The notes beneath the pieces were generated by a model. The model saw only the letters and a list, made by a program, of their open reading frames with translations, made no database searches and was not told where the DNA came from. From Candidatus Firestoneibacteriota bacterium (GTDB lineage: Bacteria; Oederibacteriota; D2-FULL-39-29): a stretch of DNA of 41,426 nt. This document shows positions 1 through 7,891 of the stretch, one piece after another (the stretch's first letter is position 1; each line of letters opens with the position of its first letter). The position numbers and the translations under genes are program-made. Location of the stretch: assembly GCA_903891415.1 (NCBI GenBank), contig CAITEH010000026.1:1-41426 (forward strand), in the 5' to 3' direction.

Positions 1-54
1 CTTGAACTTAGTGAATGGTACAGGGTCAGTGAAATCGCTTTATGAGGTAAATAT
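1..54 (+). promoter_or_regulatory. repeat-like 5' leader and ribosome binding site of tyrA
   Basis: The 54 bases before tyrA hold an AGGGTCAGTGAAATCG stretch (about 22-37) followed by GAGGT (44-48), a good ribosome binding site 6 bases from the ATG. Nearly the same stretch precedes the ThuA gene (4864-4896), and a weaker relative precedes the 2-epimerase gene (9137-9171). No gene end is recognisable in this sliver. Confidence 0.45.
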
Positions 55-900
55 ATGAAAAAATTTAATACGGTTGCGATCATTGGAGTGGGGTTGATAG
101 GCGGGGCTTTTGGTATGGCACTTTTGAAAAAAGGCCTTGCGAAAAGGATTATTGGCATCGGCAGGAATGAAAAAAAATTAAAACTTGCGGAAAAGCTCGG
201 GGCGCTAAGCGAATATTCTCTGGATTACTGGATCCTGGGCGAGGCCGACCTGGTTTTCCTGGCCACTCCGGTACAGCATATTGAAGGTTTGCTTGAAAGA
301 ATAGGCCCGTATCTTAAGGCCGGCGCTCTTGTTACGGACGGCGGCAGTACCAAGGAAAAAATAGTTGCCACGGCCCGGCGTTACCTGCCCGCGTATGTTT
401 CTTTTGTCGGCTCGCATCCGGTTACGGGTTCCGAAAAAAGCGGCGTTGATTTTGCCTCCGCAGAGCTTTTTAGCGGCGCTGTCTGTGTTGTAACTCCCTG
501 CAGTTTTACGGATAAAAAAGCCCTGGGAAACGTGATAAAACTCTGGAAGGCGCTCGGTTCAAAAATTATCAGCATGCCACCCGCCCGACACGACAAGATC
601 CTGGCGGCAACGAGCCACCTGCCGCATTTTGCCGCGGCGGCGCTTGCTCTTGCCGTGATAAAGAAGGATAAAGATCTAAGGGCCCTGCTGGGGAATGGTT
701 TTAAAGATACCACCCGGATAGCCGCTTCAAATCCCGAAGTTTGGGCGGAGATCGCGCTTGCAAACAAAAAAAATATCTGCGGCAGTCTGGAAACTTTTTT
801 AAGACAGGCAGGAAAGCTTAAGGCCGCTATCGGAAGCGGGAACAAAAACGCTGTTGTGAAACTGCTGCAAGCGGCGAAAGACGGCAGGGAGCGTATCTGA
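55..900 (+). CDS. tyrA: prephenate dehydrogenase
   Basis: This is a 281-residue NAD(P)-dependent dehydrogenase of the TyrA family, converting prephenate (or arogenate) to the tyrosine precursor in the cytoplasm. A Rossmann nucleotide-binding motif GVGLIG lies at residues 11-16. The family motif around the catalytic histidine, GSHPVTGSEKSG, starts at residue 119 with His121. A second conserved stretch, SHLPHF, is at 187-192 in the helical dimerisation domain. The length fits stand-alone TyrA without a chorismate mutase or ACT domain. A GAGGT ribosome binding site supports the ATG. The stop is followed directly by the next start codon, so the two genes are probably co-transcribed. aroA lies 0.7 kb downstream. 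Arogenate versus prephenate preference cannot be read from sequence. Confidence 0.93.
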   Translation: MKKFNTVAIIGVGLIGGAFGMALLKKGLAKRIIGIGRNEKKLKLAEKLGALSEYSLDYWILGEADLVFLATPVQHIEGLLERIGPYLKAGALVTDGGSTKEKIVATARRYLPAYVSFVGSHPVTGSEKSGVDFASAELFSGAVCVVTPCSFTDKKALGNVIKLWKALGSKIISMPPARHDKILAATSHLPHFAAAALALAVIKKDKDLRALLGNGFKDTTRIAASNPEVWAEIALANKKNICGSLETFLRQAGKLKAAIGSGNKNAVVKLLQAAKDGRERI

Positions 901-1359
901 ATGGAATATACAAAAGGCAGGATAAAAAATATTTATGTCCTCAGGTTTAATGACGGGGATGATGTGCTTGCCGGGCTTACAAAAGTTGTAAAACAGGAAA
1001 AGATAAAGGCCGGCATCATCCATCTTACCGGCGGCATAAAGAATTGCAGGGTGGTGACGGGGCCTAAAAAGACCTGTATTCCCCCGGTACCCGTCTGGCA
1101 GAAAATTAAAGAAGCGCATGAGGTCGTGGCCTTCGGTACGGTTTTTCTGGCGGGAAAAGAACCCAGGATACATATCCATCTGGCCCTGGGCCGCGGAAAA
1201 GCCGCCTATGTGGGTTGCCTCCGTACCGGCAGTGAAGCTTACCTTGTGCTGGAAGGCGTAATAATAGAAATGGAAGCAAAAGTTGTCAGAGAATACGATA
1301 AAAAATCCGGATTTAATTTGATAAAAATAATAGGAAAGAAAGGAAAAAACAGGTCCTAG
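901..1359 (+). CDS. PPC (DUF296) domain protein
   Basis: The 152-residue protein is almost entirely one PPC domain (plant and prokaryote conserved, DUF296). The hallmark is PRIHIHLALGR at residues 88-98, with His91 and His93 where bacterial members place their metal-binding histidines, followed by GCLRTGSEAYLVLEG. In plants this domain sits in AT-hook proteins. Stand-alone bacterial copies are trimers of unsettled function and carry no obvious DNA-binding motif; none is seen here. The gene starts on the base after the tyrA stop, with GGGAG as ribosome binding site inside the tyrA end. That suggests translational coupling, but a role in aromatic metabolism is only a guess from position. Confidence 0.85.
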   Translation: MEYTKGRIKNIYVLRFNDGDDVLAGLTKVVKQEKIKAGIIHLTGGIKNCRVVTGPKKTCIPPVPVWQKIKEAHEVVAFGTVFLAGKEPRIHIHLALGRGKAAYVGCLRTGSEAYLVLEGVIIEMEAKVVREYDKKSGFNLIKIIGKKGKNRS

Positions 1360-1386
1360 GTTTTGGGTTCTAGGGACTGGGTTTAA
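1350..1386. repeat. CTAGG/CTGGG low-complexity repeat fragment
   Basis: A short stretch rich in GGTCCTAGG, GGGTTCTAGGG and ACTGGG overlaps the stop codon of the PPC gene. It resembles the larger CTAGG/CTGGG element at 8999-9133, so it is probably a fragment of the same family. Confidence 0.4.
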
Positions 1387-1400
1387 ATCAATAATACCTT

Positions 1401-1553
1401 AATGTAAGACTTTATAGACCTTACAGACATTATGGACTTTTAGACTTTTTTTGGTAATGTGAGACCTTACAGACATTATGGACTTTAGACTGTTTTTTGG
1501 AATGTAAGACTTTATAGACCTTACGGACGTTATGGACTTTTAGACTTTTTTTA
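1401..1553. repeat. tandem array of about 50-bp units with an inner 9-bp period
   Basis: Three consecutive copies (about 1401-1454, 1455-1500 and 1501-1553) share an AATGTRAGAC start, a GACATTATGGACTTT core and an oligo-T end. Inside each copy a 9-base word recurs as AGACTTTAT, AGACCTTAC, AGACATTAT and so on. Copy 2 lacks one word. The array fills the gap before aroA. A related piece on the other strand is at 4694-4730. There are no unrelated spacers, so it is not CRISPR-like. Confidence 0.8.
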
Positions 1554-1566
1554 AGTTCGAGGTATA

Positions 1567-2853
1567 ATGGAAAAGCTGATAATACACAAGGCAAAAGGGC
1601 TCACCGGTACCATTACAATTCCCGGGGATAAGTCTATTTCCCACAGGTGCCTTATGCTCGGTTCTCTTGCCTCGGGCAAGACCGTTATCAGGAACTTTTT
1701 ACGGTCAGAGGACTGTCTTTCTACTATGGAGAGTTTCCGGAAGCTGGGCATAAAAATAATAAGAAAAAAAAATAAAGTTACGGTCTTTGGAAAAGGGCTT
1801 TACGGCCTAAAAGCGCCAAAAAAGATGCTTAACGCCAATAATTCCGGAACCACGACACGGCTCATGCTGGGAATTCTTGCAGCCCAGCCTTTTACGTCAA
1901 AAATTACGGGGGATAAGTCGCTCTGCCGGCGGCCCATGCTCAGGGTTACAGAGCCGCTGCGCAGGATGGGCGCTTCCATTACGGGTAAAGACGGGGGTAA
2001 CTACACGCCGCTTACCATCTCCGGCGGGCGCCTGCAAGGAATTAATTTCAGGTCAAAAGTAGCCAGCGCCCAGGTAAAATCAGCGGTGCTGCTGGCGGGC
2101 CTTTATGCTTCGGGAAAAACCTGCGTAACCGAACCCGTTAAGTCGCGCGACCACACCGAGAGGATGCTGGGCTATTTTGGCGTCAAACCGGATATAAAAG
2201 GAAATACGGTCTGCGTAAAAGGCGGCCGGGAATTAAAAGGCCGGAAAATAGAGATACCGGGGGATATTTCCTCGGCGGCTTTTTTTATAGTGGCCGGGCT
2301 TATAGTGCCAAATTCAAAACTCGTGATAAAAAATGTAGGAATTAATCCCACCCGCACCGGTATTCTTGAGGCCCTGCTTAAAATGGGTGCGAAACTTAAA
2401 ATTGTAAATAAGCGCAACAGGGAGTACGAACCGGCGGCGGATATAATAGTCCGGCCGGGTAATTTGAAAGGTACCCTTATAGGCGGAAAGATAATTCCGC
2501 GCCTTATTGACGAAATACCCATCCTGGCCGTCGCGGCGGCAATGGCCCGGGGAAAAACGGTTTTTAAGGATGCGGGAGAATTAAGGGTCAAAGAGAGCGA
2601 CAGAATAAAGACCCTTTGTACCGAGCTGAATAAATTCGGGGTCAAGACCAGGGAATTAAAGAATGGTTTTATTGTTTACGGAGGCGCCCCGCCAAAAGGC
2701 GCAAAAAGCATTTCCCACGGCGACCACAGGATCTCCATGTCCATGGCGGTACTCGCGCTGGCTGCCCAAGGTGTATCGGAAATAAAAGACACGGCCTGTA
2801 TTAAAACCTCTTTTCCTGAGTTCTTCGGCTTGTTAAAAAAAATAACCGGTTAA
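1567..2853 (+). CDS. aroA: 3-phosphoshikimate 1-carboxyvinyltransferase (EPSP synthase)
   Basis: The 428-residue enzyme joins shikimate-3-phosphate and phosphoenolpyruvate in the sixth step of the shikimate pathway. The substrate loop PGDKSISHR (residues 19-27, Lys22) is intact, as are NNSGTTTRL (91-99), GDKSLCRRPM (115-124) and SAQVKSA (167-173). The catalytic acids Asp315 (RLIDEIP) and Glu343 (VKESDRI) are also present. Length and order match the usual two-domain inverse alpha-beta barrel. A CGAGGT ribosome binding site precedes the ATG. Together with tyrA upstream and the shikimate-kinase-like gene at 34316 it shows aromatic amino acid synthesis, though the other shikimate genes are outside the window. 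Confidence 0.96.
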   Translation: MEKLIIHKAKGLTGTITIPGDKSISHRCLMLGSLASGKTVIRNFLRSEDCLSTMESFRKLGIKIIRKKNKVTVFGKGLYGLKAPKKMLNANNSGTTTRLMLGILAAQPFTSKITGDKSLCRRPMLRVTEPLRRMGASITGKDGGNYTPLTISGGRLQGINFRSKVASAQVKSAVLLAGLYASGKTCVTEPVKSRDHTERMLGYFGVKPDIKGNTVCVKGGRELKGRKIEIPGDISSAAFFIVAGLIVPNSKLVIKNVGINPTRTGILEALLKMGAKLKIVNKRNREYEPAADIIVRPGNLKGTLIGGKIIPRLIDEIPILAVAAAMARGKTVFKDAGELRVKESDRIKTLCTELNKFGVKTRELKNGFIVYGGAPPKGAKSISHGDHRISMSMAVLALAAQGVSEIKDTACIKTSFPEFFGLLKKITG

Positions 2854-2914
2854 ATTAATATTATTAAACGTGCCAAATTAAGCTGTAGATAGTGAACGGG
2901 TGATAGGAGAAAAA

Positions 2915-4006
2915 ATGTTAAGAAAATTAATCATAATAAGCAGTCTGTTTACGGCTGTCCTCCCCGGCCAGGTCGTGAAAACCGGTACGGAACCTGAACT
3001 GCCATATGATGCCGTGGTCAGGGCGGGCCAAGCGTTTGAACTCTCTGTTGAACAAAAACCCGGTATCAAATATGAATGGAGCGACGGCGGCGCGGGCAGG
3101 CTGGAGTTGATCTCAGGCACAAGCAAAGCGCGCTGGACGGCTCCCGAAACTCCGGGGAAGGAAAATCCCGCGGTAATAAAAATACTGGCAAGGCCGGGGG
3201 AAAGCTCCGGAACGTTTACGGAAACTATTACCAAAAAAATTGCCGTTCTAGGGGGCAGAATAAATGCCCAGCCGCTGCTATTTTTCTGCGCCGGTCCGGG
3301 GCCGGCCAGGTTATTTAGATCCGCCGCGAACCAGGTCAAAGGTACCAGGTATCAATGGGAAATTGTCCGCGGTACGGAATATCTCAGCCTGCTTCCCGAG
3401 GATATTAACCGTTCCGAGGCGAAATTTAAGACCAGAAAACCGAGCGGGAAAAAAGACGACGTGGAAATAAAACTTACCTATACTCTGGGAACCGGCAGGG
3501 ACAGGACAGTTTACGAAAGTTCAAATAAGACCTATATTATGATGCCTGTGGCCCTGAAAAAATTAGCCCGGGAAAACTCGGTTGAAGAAGGGCCTGATCT
3601 TTACGGTTACGCGACCACGACCAAGTACCAGCTCCTGGACCAGTTCAATGAACCGGTGCAGGCGGAAGGTATTGTTATTGAACAGGATATCACGCTGGTT
3701 GCCAATCCTCTCGGGGTTTCGGAAAAGGCCATCAAACTGGATTTCAACCAGTATGTGACCGATTATGAAGGTATAATCGGCTCGCGGCGGTATATTTCTT
3801 CCGTGTTCCCTTTGCCGGTCAATTTCTCGGTGGTCTATGAACAGGACCTTTATGTGAACGGCTCCTGCCTTTTAGAGAAGCTGGATATTACCTACGGGAA
3901 AAACGGGGTTGACGAGGTAAAAAACAGAGACCGCCTGACCAGAAGGGAAAGACTGGAAAAGAGCAAAAACAAAAATGAGCCCGGCAAGGATAGCGATAAA
4001 AAATAA
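2915..4006 (+). CDS. exported protein of unknown function
   Basis: I do not recognise this 363-residue protein. An upstream in-frame GTG at 2900 exists, but the ATG at 2915 has AGGAGA five bases before it and begins a clean signal peptide: a positive start (MLRKL), then a hydrophobic IIISSLFTAVL, probably cut near PGQ. The mature part is rich in beta-type segments without clear repeats; two stretches (about 30-110 and 125-210) look like Ig-like or PKD-like sandwich modules. The tail is strongly charged (KNRDRLTRRERLEKSKNKNE). Its stop overlaps the next start as TAATG, so it is probably coupled with the ThiE/TenI gene, an odd pairing for an exported protein. Confidence 0.75.
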   Translation: MLRKLIIISSLFTAVLPGQVVKTGTEPELPYDAVVRAGQAFELSVEQKPGIKYEWSDGGAGRLELISGTSKARWTAPETPGKENPAVIKILARPGESSGTFTETITKKIAVLGGRINAQPLLFFCAGPGPARLFRSAANQVKGTRYQWEIVRGTEYLSLLPEDINRSEAKFKTRKPSGKKDDVEIKLTYTLGTGRDRTVYESSNKTYIMMPVALKKLARENSVEEGPDLYGYATTTKYQLLDQFNEPVQAEGIVIEQDITLVANPLGVSEKAIKLDFNQYVTDYEGIIGSRRYISSVFPLPVNFSVVYEQDLYVNGSCLLEKLDITYGKNGVDEVKNRDRLTRRERLEKSKNKNEPGKDSDKK

Positions 4007-4635
4007 TGTTTAAATTCTGCTTTGTGACCGATAGAAAGCAGCTGAAAAAAGGGTGGGGCCTGGCACGGACCGTCTCCCTGGCCGTGAAAAACGGCGTAGA
4101 TGCGGTCATGCTGCGGGAGAAGGATATTCAGGAAACCACCCGGCTTCTTGAACTGGCCGGAAAGATAAAAAAAGCCGCCGGCAAAGCCCGGTTTATAATT
4201 AACGGCAGGTGCGATATCGCGCGGGCGGTTGATGCTGACGGGGTGCATCTTGCCGCGAACTCAGTTACGGTGCGGCAGGCCAGAAAAATACTCGGGAAAA
4301 CAAAACTAATAGGAAGGTCCTGTCACAGTTTGAAGGACGCGGTTTCAGCGCAAAAGGAAGGCGCGGATTATATTTTTCTGGGCCCGCTGTTTTATACAGA
4401 AACTAAAGCGCGCTACGGAAAACCGCTGGGGTGTGCTGTAATAAACAAATTATTAAAGATCCGCGGGTTTAAGATACCTGTTATCGGTATCGGCGGAATA
4501 ACTCCGGAAAACGCTCCGGAGGTCCTCCGGTCCCGGGCTTTTGGGATAGCCGTGATCTCCGGTATCTCCAAAGCCGGTGCTCCCGGAAAAGCCACGGCAA
4601 GCTACAGTAAAATAATAAAGAAAAGATGTTTATAA
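4006..4635 (+). CDS. thiamine-phosphate synthase / TenI family protein
   Basis: The 209-residue protein is a TIM barrel of the ThiE/TenI superfamily. ThiE joins the pyrimidine and thiazole halves of thiamine; TenI isomerises the thiazole. Family segments are VMLREKD (residues 34-40), DADGVHLA (76-83), GRSCHSL (103-109), GADYIFLGPLFYTETK (119-134) and the phosphate-binding GIGGITPEN (161-169). The usual ThiE motif HLGQxD, whose aspartate binds magnesium, reads HLAANS here, and the expected IND reads ING. These changes lean towards TenI or a divergent ThiE. No other thiamine gene or TPP riboswitch is nearby. Its ATG overlaps the previous stop. Confidence 0.85.
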   Translation: MFKFCFVTDRKQLKKGWGLARTVSLAVKNGVDAVMLREKDIQETTRLLELAGKIKKAAGKARFIINGRCDIARAVDADGVHLAANSVTVRQARKILGKTKLIGRSCHSLKDAVSAQKEGADYIFLGPLFYTETKARYGKPLGCAVINKLLKIRGFKIPVIGIGGITPENAPEVLRSRAFGIAVISGISKAGAPGKATASYSKIIKKRCL

Positions 4636-4668
4636 GCAAAGCTTTTCTCGCAAGGAAAAGATATATAG

Positions 4669-4688
4669 ATGTCAACAATCGTTGACAT
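4669..4688. promoter_or_regulatory. 8-bp inverted repeat, possible operator or hairpin
   Basis: ATGTCAAC and GTTGACAT form perfect arms around a 4-base loop, 34 bases after the ThiE/TenI stop. There is no T-run, so it is not a canonical terminator. It could be an operator or part of the repeat cluster in this gap. Confidence 0.35.
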
Positions 4689-4693
4689 AGCGA

Positions 4694-4730
4694 GATAAGG
4701 TTTGTAAAGTTTGTAAGGTCTAAAATCTTT
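4694..4730 (-). repeat. short piece of the 9-bp-period GAC-TTA repeat, inverted
   Basis: Read on the minus strand it gives TTTTAGACC, TTACAAACT, TTACAAACC, TTATCTC, the same roughly 9-base rhythm as the array at 1401-1553. Confidence 0.5.
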
Positions 4731-4743
4731 GAAGGATATTATT

Positions 4744-4782
4744 TTTGTTTGTATCAGTGTCCACCTTTGGTGAGATCTCGCC
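4744..4782 (+). repeat. diverged copy of the ATCTGTG...AGATCTCGC hairpin repeat
   Basis: ATCAGTGTCCACC followed by TTTGGTGAGATCTCGCC parallels the copy at 30505-30549 (ATCTGTGGCCTCC then TTTGGAGAGATCTCGC). The hairpin arms are shortened to CACC/GGTG. Confidence 0.45.
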
Positions 4783-4863
4783 GGGGGCGGAGAATCCGAT
4801 AGTTTTGAAAACATGAACCATTCATAATTCAGGTTCATGGCCCTGCACACAAGAAGCGAGTGG

Positions 4864-4901
4864 GACAGGGTCAGTGGAATCGTTTTCAGAGGAGCATATA
4901 A
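4864..4901 (+). promoter_or_regulatory. repeat-like 5' leader and ribosome binding site of the ThuA gene
   Basis: GACAGGGTCAGTGGAATCG followed by GAGGAGC precedes the ATG at 4902. The first part is almost identical to the tyrA leader (19-37). The GAGGAG is a strong ribosome binding site. Confidence 0.5.
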
Positions 4902-5546
4902 ATGAAAAAAGCTATATTGGTCTGGGGCGGCTGGGAAGGGCATGAACCAAAAAAGTGCGTGGATATTTTTGCCCCTTTTCTACAGAGCCGGGGGTACAGT
5001 GTGGAGGTTTTTGATAAACTCGAGGTTTACACCGACGCGGAGAAAATGGCGGCAGTGGACCTTATTGTCCCGGCCTGGACTATGGGGACTATTACCCGGG
5101 AACAGGAAAAAGGCCTGCTTGGCGCGGTGGCAGGCGGAGCGGGTTTGGCCGGCTGGCACGGCGGTATGGGTGATTCTTTCAGGAATAACACGGAATACCA
5201 ATTTATGGTGGGCGGCCAGTGGGTGGCTCATCCCGGCGGCGTGATAGATTATACGGTCAAAATTACAAAAAAAGATGATCCGCTGGTCCGCGGTATCCCG
5301 GATTTTAAAATGAAGTCGGAACAGTATTATATGCACGTTGACCCCTCTAATGAAGTCCTGGCGGTCACGGTCTTTGACGGTAAGATCCATCCCTGGATAG
5401 ACGGCACGGCGATGCCGGTGGTCTGGAAGAGGAAATACGGCAAAGGCAGGGTTTTTTATACCTCTTTGGGCCATGTCGCGGCGGATTTTAACGTACCGGA
5501 AGCAAAAGAACTAGTGGAAAGAGGGCTGCTCTGGGCCGCCAGATAA
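4902..5546 (+). CDS. ThuA-like domain protein
   Basis: The 214-residue protein is a single ThuA domain, a class I glutamine-amidotransferase-like fold named after Rhizobium trehalose utilisation. Visible family stretches are [10 protein letters not shown] near the start, [13 protein letters not shown] in the middle, [20 protein letters not shown] and [12 protein letters not shown] close to the end. The nucleophile cysteine of true amidotransferases is absent, as usual for ThuA. There is no signal peptide. ThuA proteins are thought to act on keto or disaccharide intermediates, and plant-polysaccharide degraders carry many of them. It stands alone, with repeats on both sides and a strong GAGGAG ribosome binding site. 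Confidence 0.88.
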   Translation: MKKAILVWGGWEGHEPKKCVDIFAPFLQSRGYSVEVFDKLEVYTDAEKMAAVDLIVPAWTMGTITREQEKGLLGAVAGGAGLAGWHGGMGDSFRNNTEYQFMVGGQWVAHPGGVIDYTVKITKKDDPLVRGIPDFKMKSEQYYMHVDPSNEVLAVTVFDGKIHPWIDGTAMPVVWKRKYGKGRVFYTSLGHVAADFNVPEAKELVERGLLWAAR

Positions 5547-5605
5547 AAAGGCGTGAATGTGCCGGAATACAGGTTTTAACAGAAATTCCTAATCTTGGTT
5601 TTTTT

Positions 5606-5658
5606 TGTAGTTGCCTCATTTATGAGGCCAAAAATGCTTGATAAATCAAGCAACTACA
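5606..5658. repeat. TGTAGTT-ended element predicted to fold as a three-way junction
   Basis: Outer arms TGTAGTT (5606-5612) and AACTACA (5652-5658) enclose two perfect 7-bp hairpins, GCCTCAT/ATGAGGC (5613-5628) and GCTTGAT/ATCAAGC (5636-5651). A second element with the same ends lies at 40052-40131. Both are preceded at 30-35 bases by RGAAATTCCT. It may also work as a terminator-like structure after the ThuA gene. Confidence 0.7.
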
Positions 5659-5715
5659 GTTCTAGTATTATCTGATTCTATCTTCTTGAGGAATTTGGGA
5701 GTTTTAACATAAAAG

Positions 5716-5751
5716 TTTCTTTTACCGGGGGTATGTGTTAAAATATTAATT
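5716..5751 (+). promoter_or_regulatory. possible promoter of a leaderless dehydrogenase mRNA
   Basis: A -10-like TAAAAT (5739-5744) ends 7 bases before the ATG at 5752, and no ribosome binding site is visible. The -35 region 17 bases upstream (TTTCTT) is poor. The arrangement matches the better site before wzm, so a leaderless transcript is possible. Confidence 0.3.
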
Positions 5752-7068
5752 ATGAAAACAGCTGATAGCTTAATTAAAAAACTAAAAAATAAAACGGCCA
5801 GGATCGCGGTTATCGGCCTGGGTTATGTCGGCCTGCCTCTTGCTGTTGAAAAAGCAAAAATGGGTTTTAAGGTCACCGGTATTGATGTAAATCTTAAACG
5901 TGTTAAGATGGTCAATAAAGGGGAGTGCTATATACCCGATGTGGTTGATGCGGGTATGTCTGAACTGGTAAAGGCAAAGAAACTCCGCGCGACCAGGGAT
6001 TTTTCCGTTCTTAAAAATATGGATACCGTCTGTATCTGCGTGCCCACGCCGCTTGATGAAAATAAAGACCCTGATATATCCTATATAAGGGCTACCACCA
6101 AACAGGTCGCGAAATACCTGCACAAAGGCCAGCTGGTAAGCCTTGAAAGTACCACCTACCCGGGAACCACGGAAGAGATAATGCTCCCCGAACTGGAAAA
6201 GACAGGGCTGACAGCAGGTAAGGATTTCTTTCTCGTCTTCTCTCCGGAAAGAGTGGATCCCGGCAACAAACAATTCAAATTAAAAAATACCCCGAAAGTA
6301 ATCGGCGGGGTAACTAAGGCCTGCAGCCGGGTTGCGCAGGCGCTTTACGGCCAGATAATAGATAACATTATGGTTGTTTCCTCACCCAGGGTCGCGGAAA
6401 TGGAAAAATTGCTGGAAAATATTTTCCGCTCGGTGAATATCGCGCTGGTGAATGAGCTGGCGATGCTTTGCAAAAAAATGGGAATAAATATTTGGGAGGT
6501 GGTGGATGCCGCGGCGACCAAACCGTACGGCTTCATGCCTTTTTATCCCGGCCCCGGGATCGGCGGGCACTGTATACCTTTAGACCCCATTTATCTTTCC
6601 TGGAAGGCCAAAAAATATGATTTCCGGACGGAGTTCATAGAGCTTGCGGCCAGGATAAACGAAAATATGCCGGAATATGTCGTCCGCCTGCTGGTGGACG
6701 CGCTTAACAAACAGGGAAAGAGCATTAAGAACGCGAAGATCGTGCTTCTGGGGGTCGCTTACAAAAAAGATATTGATGACTGGCGGGAATCCCCTGCGCT
6801 GAAACTCTTTGAATTAATAAAAAAATTCGGGGCCCAAATAGTATATCATGACCCTTATATTCATTCTGTGAAGACGGCAAAGAACGGGAAACCGGAGAAG
6901 TCAGTCAAGCTCACCGGCGCCCTTATTAAAACGGCGGACTGTCTTTTAATAGCCACCGATCACAGCTGTTTTGACTATAAAAAGATCATAGCGGGCGCGA
7001 AGCTTATCGTGGATACGCGCGGGGTCACCAGAAAATTCGGTGAATTCAAAAATGTGGAAGTCCTATGA
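5752..7068 (+). CDS. nucleotide-sugar (UDP-GlcNAc/UDP-ManNAc type) 6-dehydrogenase
   Basis: The 438-residue protein belongs to the UDP-glucose/GDP-mannose dehydrogenase family, which oxidises C6 of a UDP-sugar to a carboxylate using two NAD+. The N-terminal Rossmann motif GLGYVG is at 22-27. The central helical linker NIFRSVNIALVNEL (223-236) and the catalytic cysteine in GGHCIPLDP (Cys274) are intact, as is a C-terminal UDP-binding domain with DWRESPALKL. The sequence style (PTPLDENKDPDISYI, KKMGINIWEVVDAA) resembles WbpA/WecC enzymes acting on N-acetylhexosamines more than UDP-glucose dehydrogenase. It overlaps the acetyltransferase start by ATGA and heads the nucleotide-sugar block, so it probably makes UDP-GlcNAcA or UDP-ManNAcA for the O-antigen. 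Confidence 0.92.
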   Translation: MKTADSLIKKLKNKTARIAVIGLGYVGLPLAVEKAKMGFKVTGIDVNLKRVKMVNKGECYIPDVVDAGMSELVKAKKLRATRDFSVLKNMDTVCICVPTPLDENKDPDISYIRATTKQVAKYLHKGQLVSLESTTYPGTTEEIMLPELEKTGLTAGKDFFLVFSPERVDPGNKQFKLKNTPKVIGGVTKACSRVAQALYGQIIDNIMVVSSPRVAEMEKLLENIFRSVNIALVNELAMLCKKMGINIWEVVDAAATKPYGFMPFYPGPGIGGHCIPLDPIYLSWKAKKYDFRTEFIELAARINENMPEYVVRLLVDALNKQGKSIKNAKIVLLGVAYKKDIDDWRESPALKLFELIKKFGAQIVYHDPYIHSVKTAKNGKPEKSVKLTGALIKTADCLLIATDHSCFDYKKIIAGAKLIVDTRGVTRKFGEFKNVEVL

Positions 7069-7817
7069 GTGAAAAATTTACGCTTGTTGAAATAGACGGC
7101 AGAAAAGCCAAACTTGGAAAGAACGTTAAGATCGGCTATAATTCCGTTATTTACCCCAACGTGGAACTAAAAGATAATGTAATTATCGGGGATAACTGCA
7201 TCATAGGCAAGACCGCGGAACGCGCCAAAACCTCCACTCTCAAGAAAGAGGTTTTTACACCGCTGGTGCTCGGAGAAGGCACGACGGTCTGCGCCTCCGC
7301 TATTATATGCGCCGGTACGGTGATCGGCAGGGATACGCTGGTCGGTGACGGGGCTTTTATCCGTGAAAAATGCGTGCTGGGCGATAACTGCCTCGTAGGA
7401 AGAGGCGTTACCATAGAGAATGACACAAAAATAGGCAATAATGTTAAGATGCAGGCGCACGCTTATATTACCGCCTGGATGACCATTGAAGATAATGTTT
7501 TTATTGCCCCCTGCGTAACTACGACAAATGATAATTTTATGGGCCGCACGGAAAAAAGATTTGCTTTAAAAAAAGGGGCGACTATAAAAAAAGGCGCCCG
7601 GATAGGGGCCAATTCCATACTCCTGCCGGGGATCACCGTCGGGCAAGAGGCCTTTGTAGCCGCCGGTTCGATAGTTACGAAAGATGTGCCGGCTTATAAA
7701 CTCGTGAAAGGCGTTCCGGCGAAAGTTATCCGCGACGTTCCAAAAGAAGAATGGTCAGACAATCAGATTCCTGAACTAAAAGATGTTCTTTGGGCAATAG
7801 CAAAGCACAAAAAATAA
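7065..7817 (+). CDS. left-handed beta-helix N-acetyltransferase (WbpD/WlbB type)
   Basis: The 250-residue protein is made of hexapeptide repeats, for example VIIGDNCIIG, TVIGRDTLVGDG, CVLGDNCLVG, TKIGNNV and ARIGANSILLPG. It ends with the family signature AAGSIVTKDVPAYKLVKGVPAKVI. In this context it should transfer an acetyl group from acetyl-CoA to the 3-amino group of a UDP-2-acetamido-3-amino uronic acid, like WbpD. It overlaps the dehydrogenase by four bases and is followed after 74 bases by the DegT aminotransferase that would make its substrate. Related enzymes acylate other amino sugars, so the exact substrate is inferred from neighbours. Confidence 0.88.
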   Translation: MSEKFTLVEIDGRKAKLGKNVKIGYNSVIYPNVELKDNVIIGDNCIIGKTAERAKTSTLKKEVFTPLVLGEGTTVCASAIICAGTVIGRDTLVGDGAFIREKCVLGDNCLVGRGVTIENDTKIGNNVKMQAHAYITAWMTIEDNVFIAPCVTTTNDNFMGRTEKRFALKKGATIKKGARIGANSILLPGITVGQEAFVAAGSIVTKDVPAYKLVKGVPAKVIRDVPKEEWSDNQIPELKDVLWAIAKHKK

Positions 7818-7822
7818 GTAGT

Positions 7823-7861
7823 GCATCTGTGCCATCTTATTTAAAATCTGTGTCATCAGCT
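7823..7861 (-). repeat. GATGRCACAGAT repeat piece in the aminotransferase leader
   Basis: Read on the minus strand the stretch gives GATGACACAGAT and, about 12 bases later, GATGGCACAGAT. The same words occur at 35868-35902. The repeat lies in the 74-base gap before the aminotransferase start and accounts for a false in-frame N-terminal extension from 7790. Confidence 0.4.
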
Positions 7862-7891
7862 TCGGATCTTACCCGAAGCCCGGAGGAGAGC

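Noticed and set aside
381-845. Long minus-strand open frame within tyrA
   Set aside because: It is a shadow of a GC-biased gene; the plus strand has complete TyrA motifs. The same holds for the minus-strand frames inside aroA, recA, the 2-epimerase, the GT4 fusion and the GH78-like gene.
1401-1553. Short regular repeats as CRISPR or iteron origin
   Set aside because: There are no spacers, no rep gene and no DnaA-box-like words; the pattern is a nested 9-base period.
3850-4006. TPP riboswitch for the ThiE/TenI gene
   Set aside because: The gene starts on the stop codon of an upstream coding gene and no CTGAGA-type THI-box is seen before that gene either.
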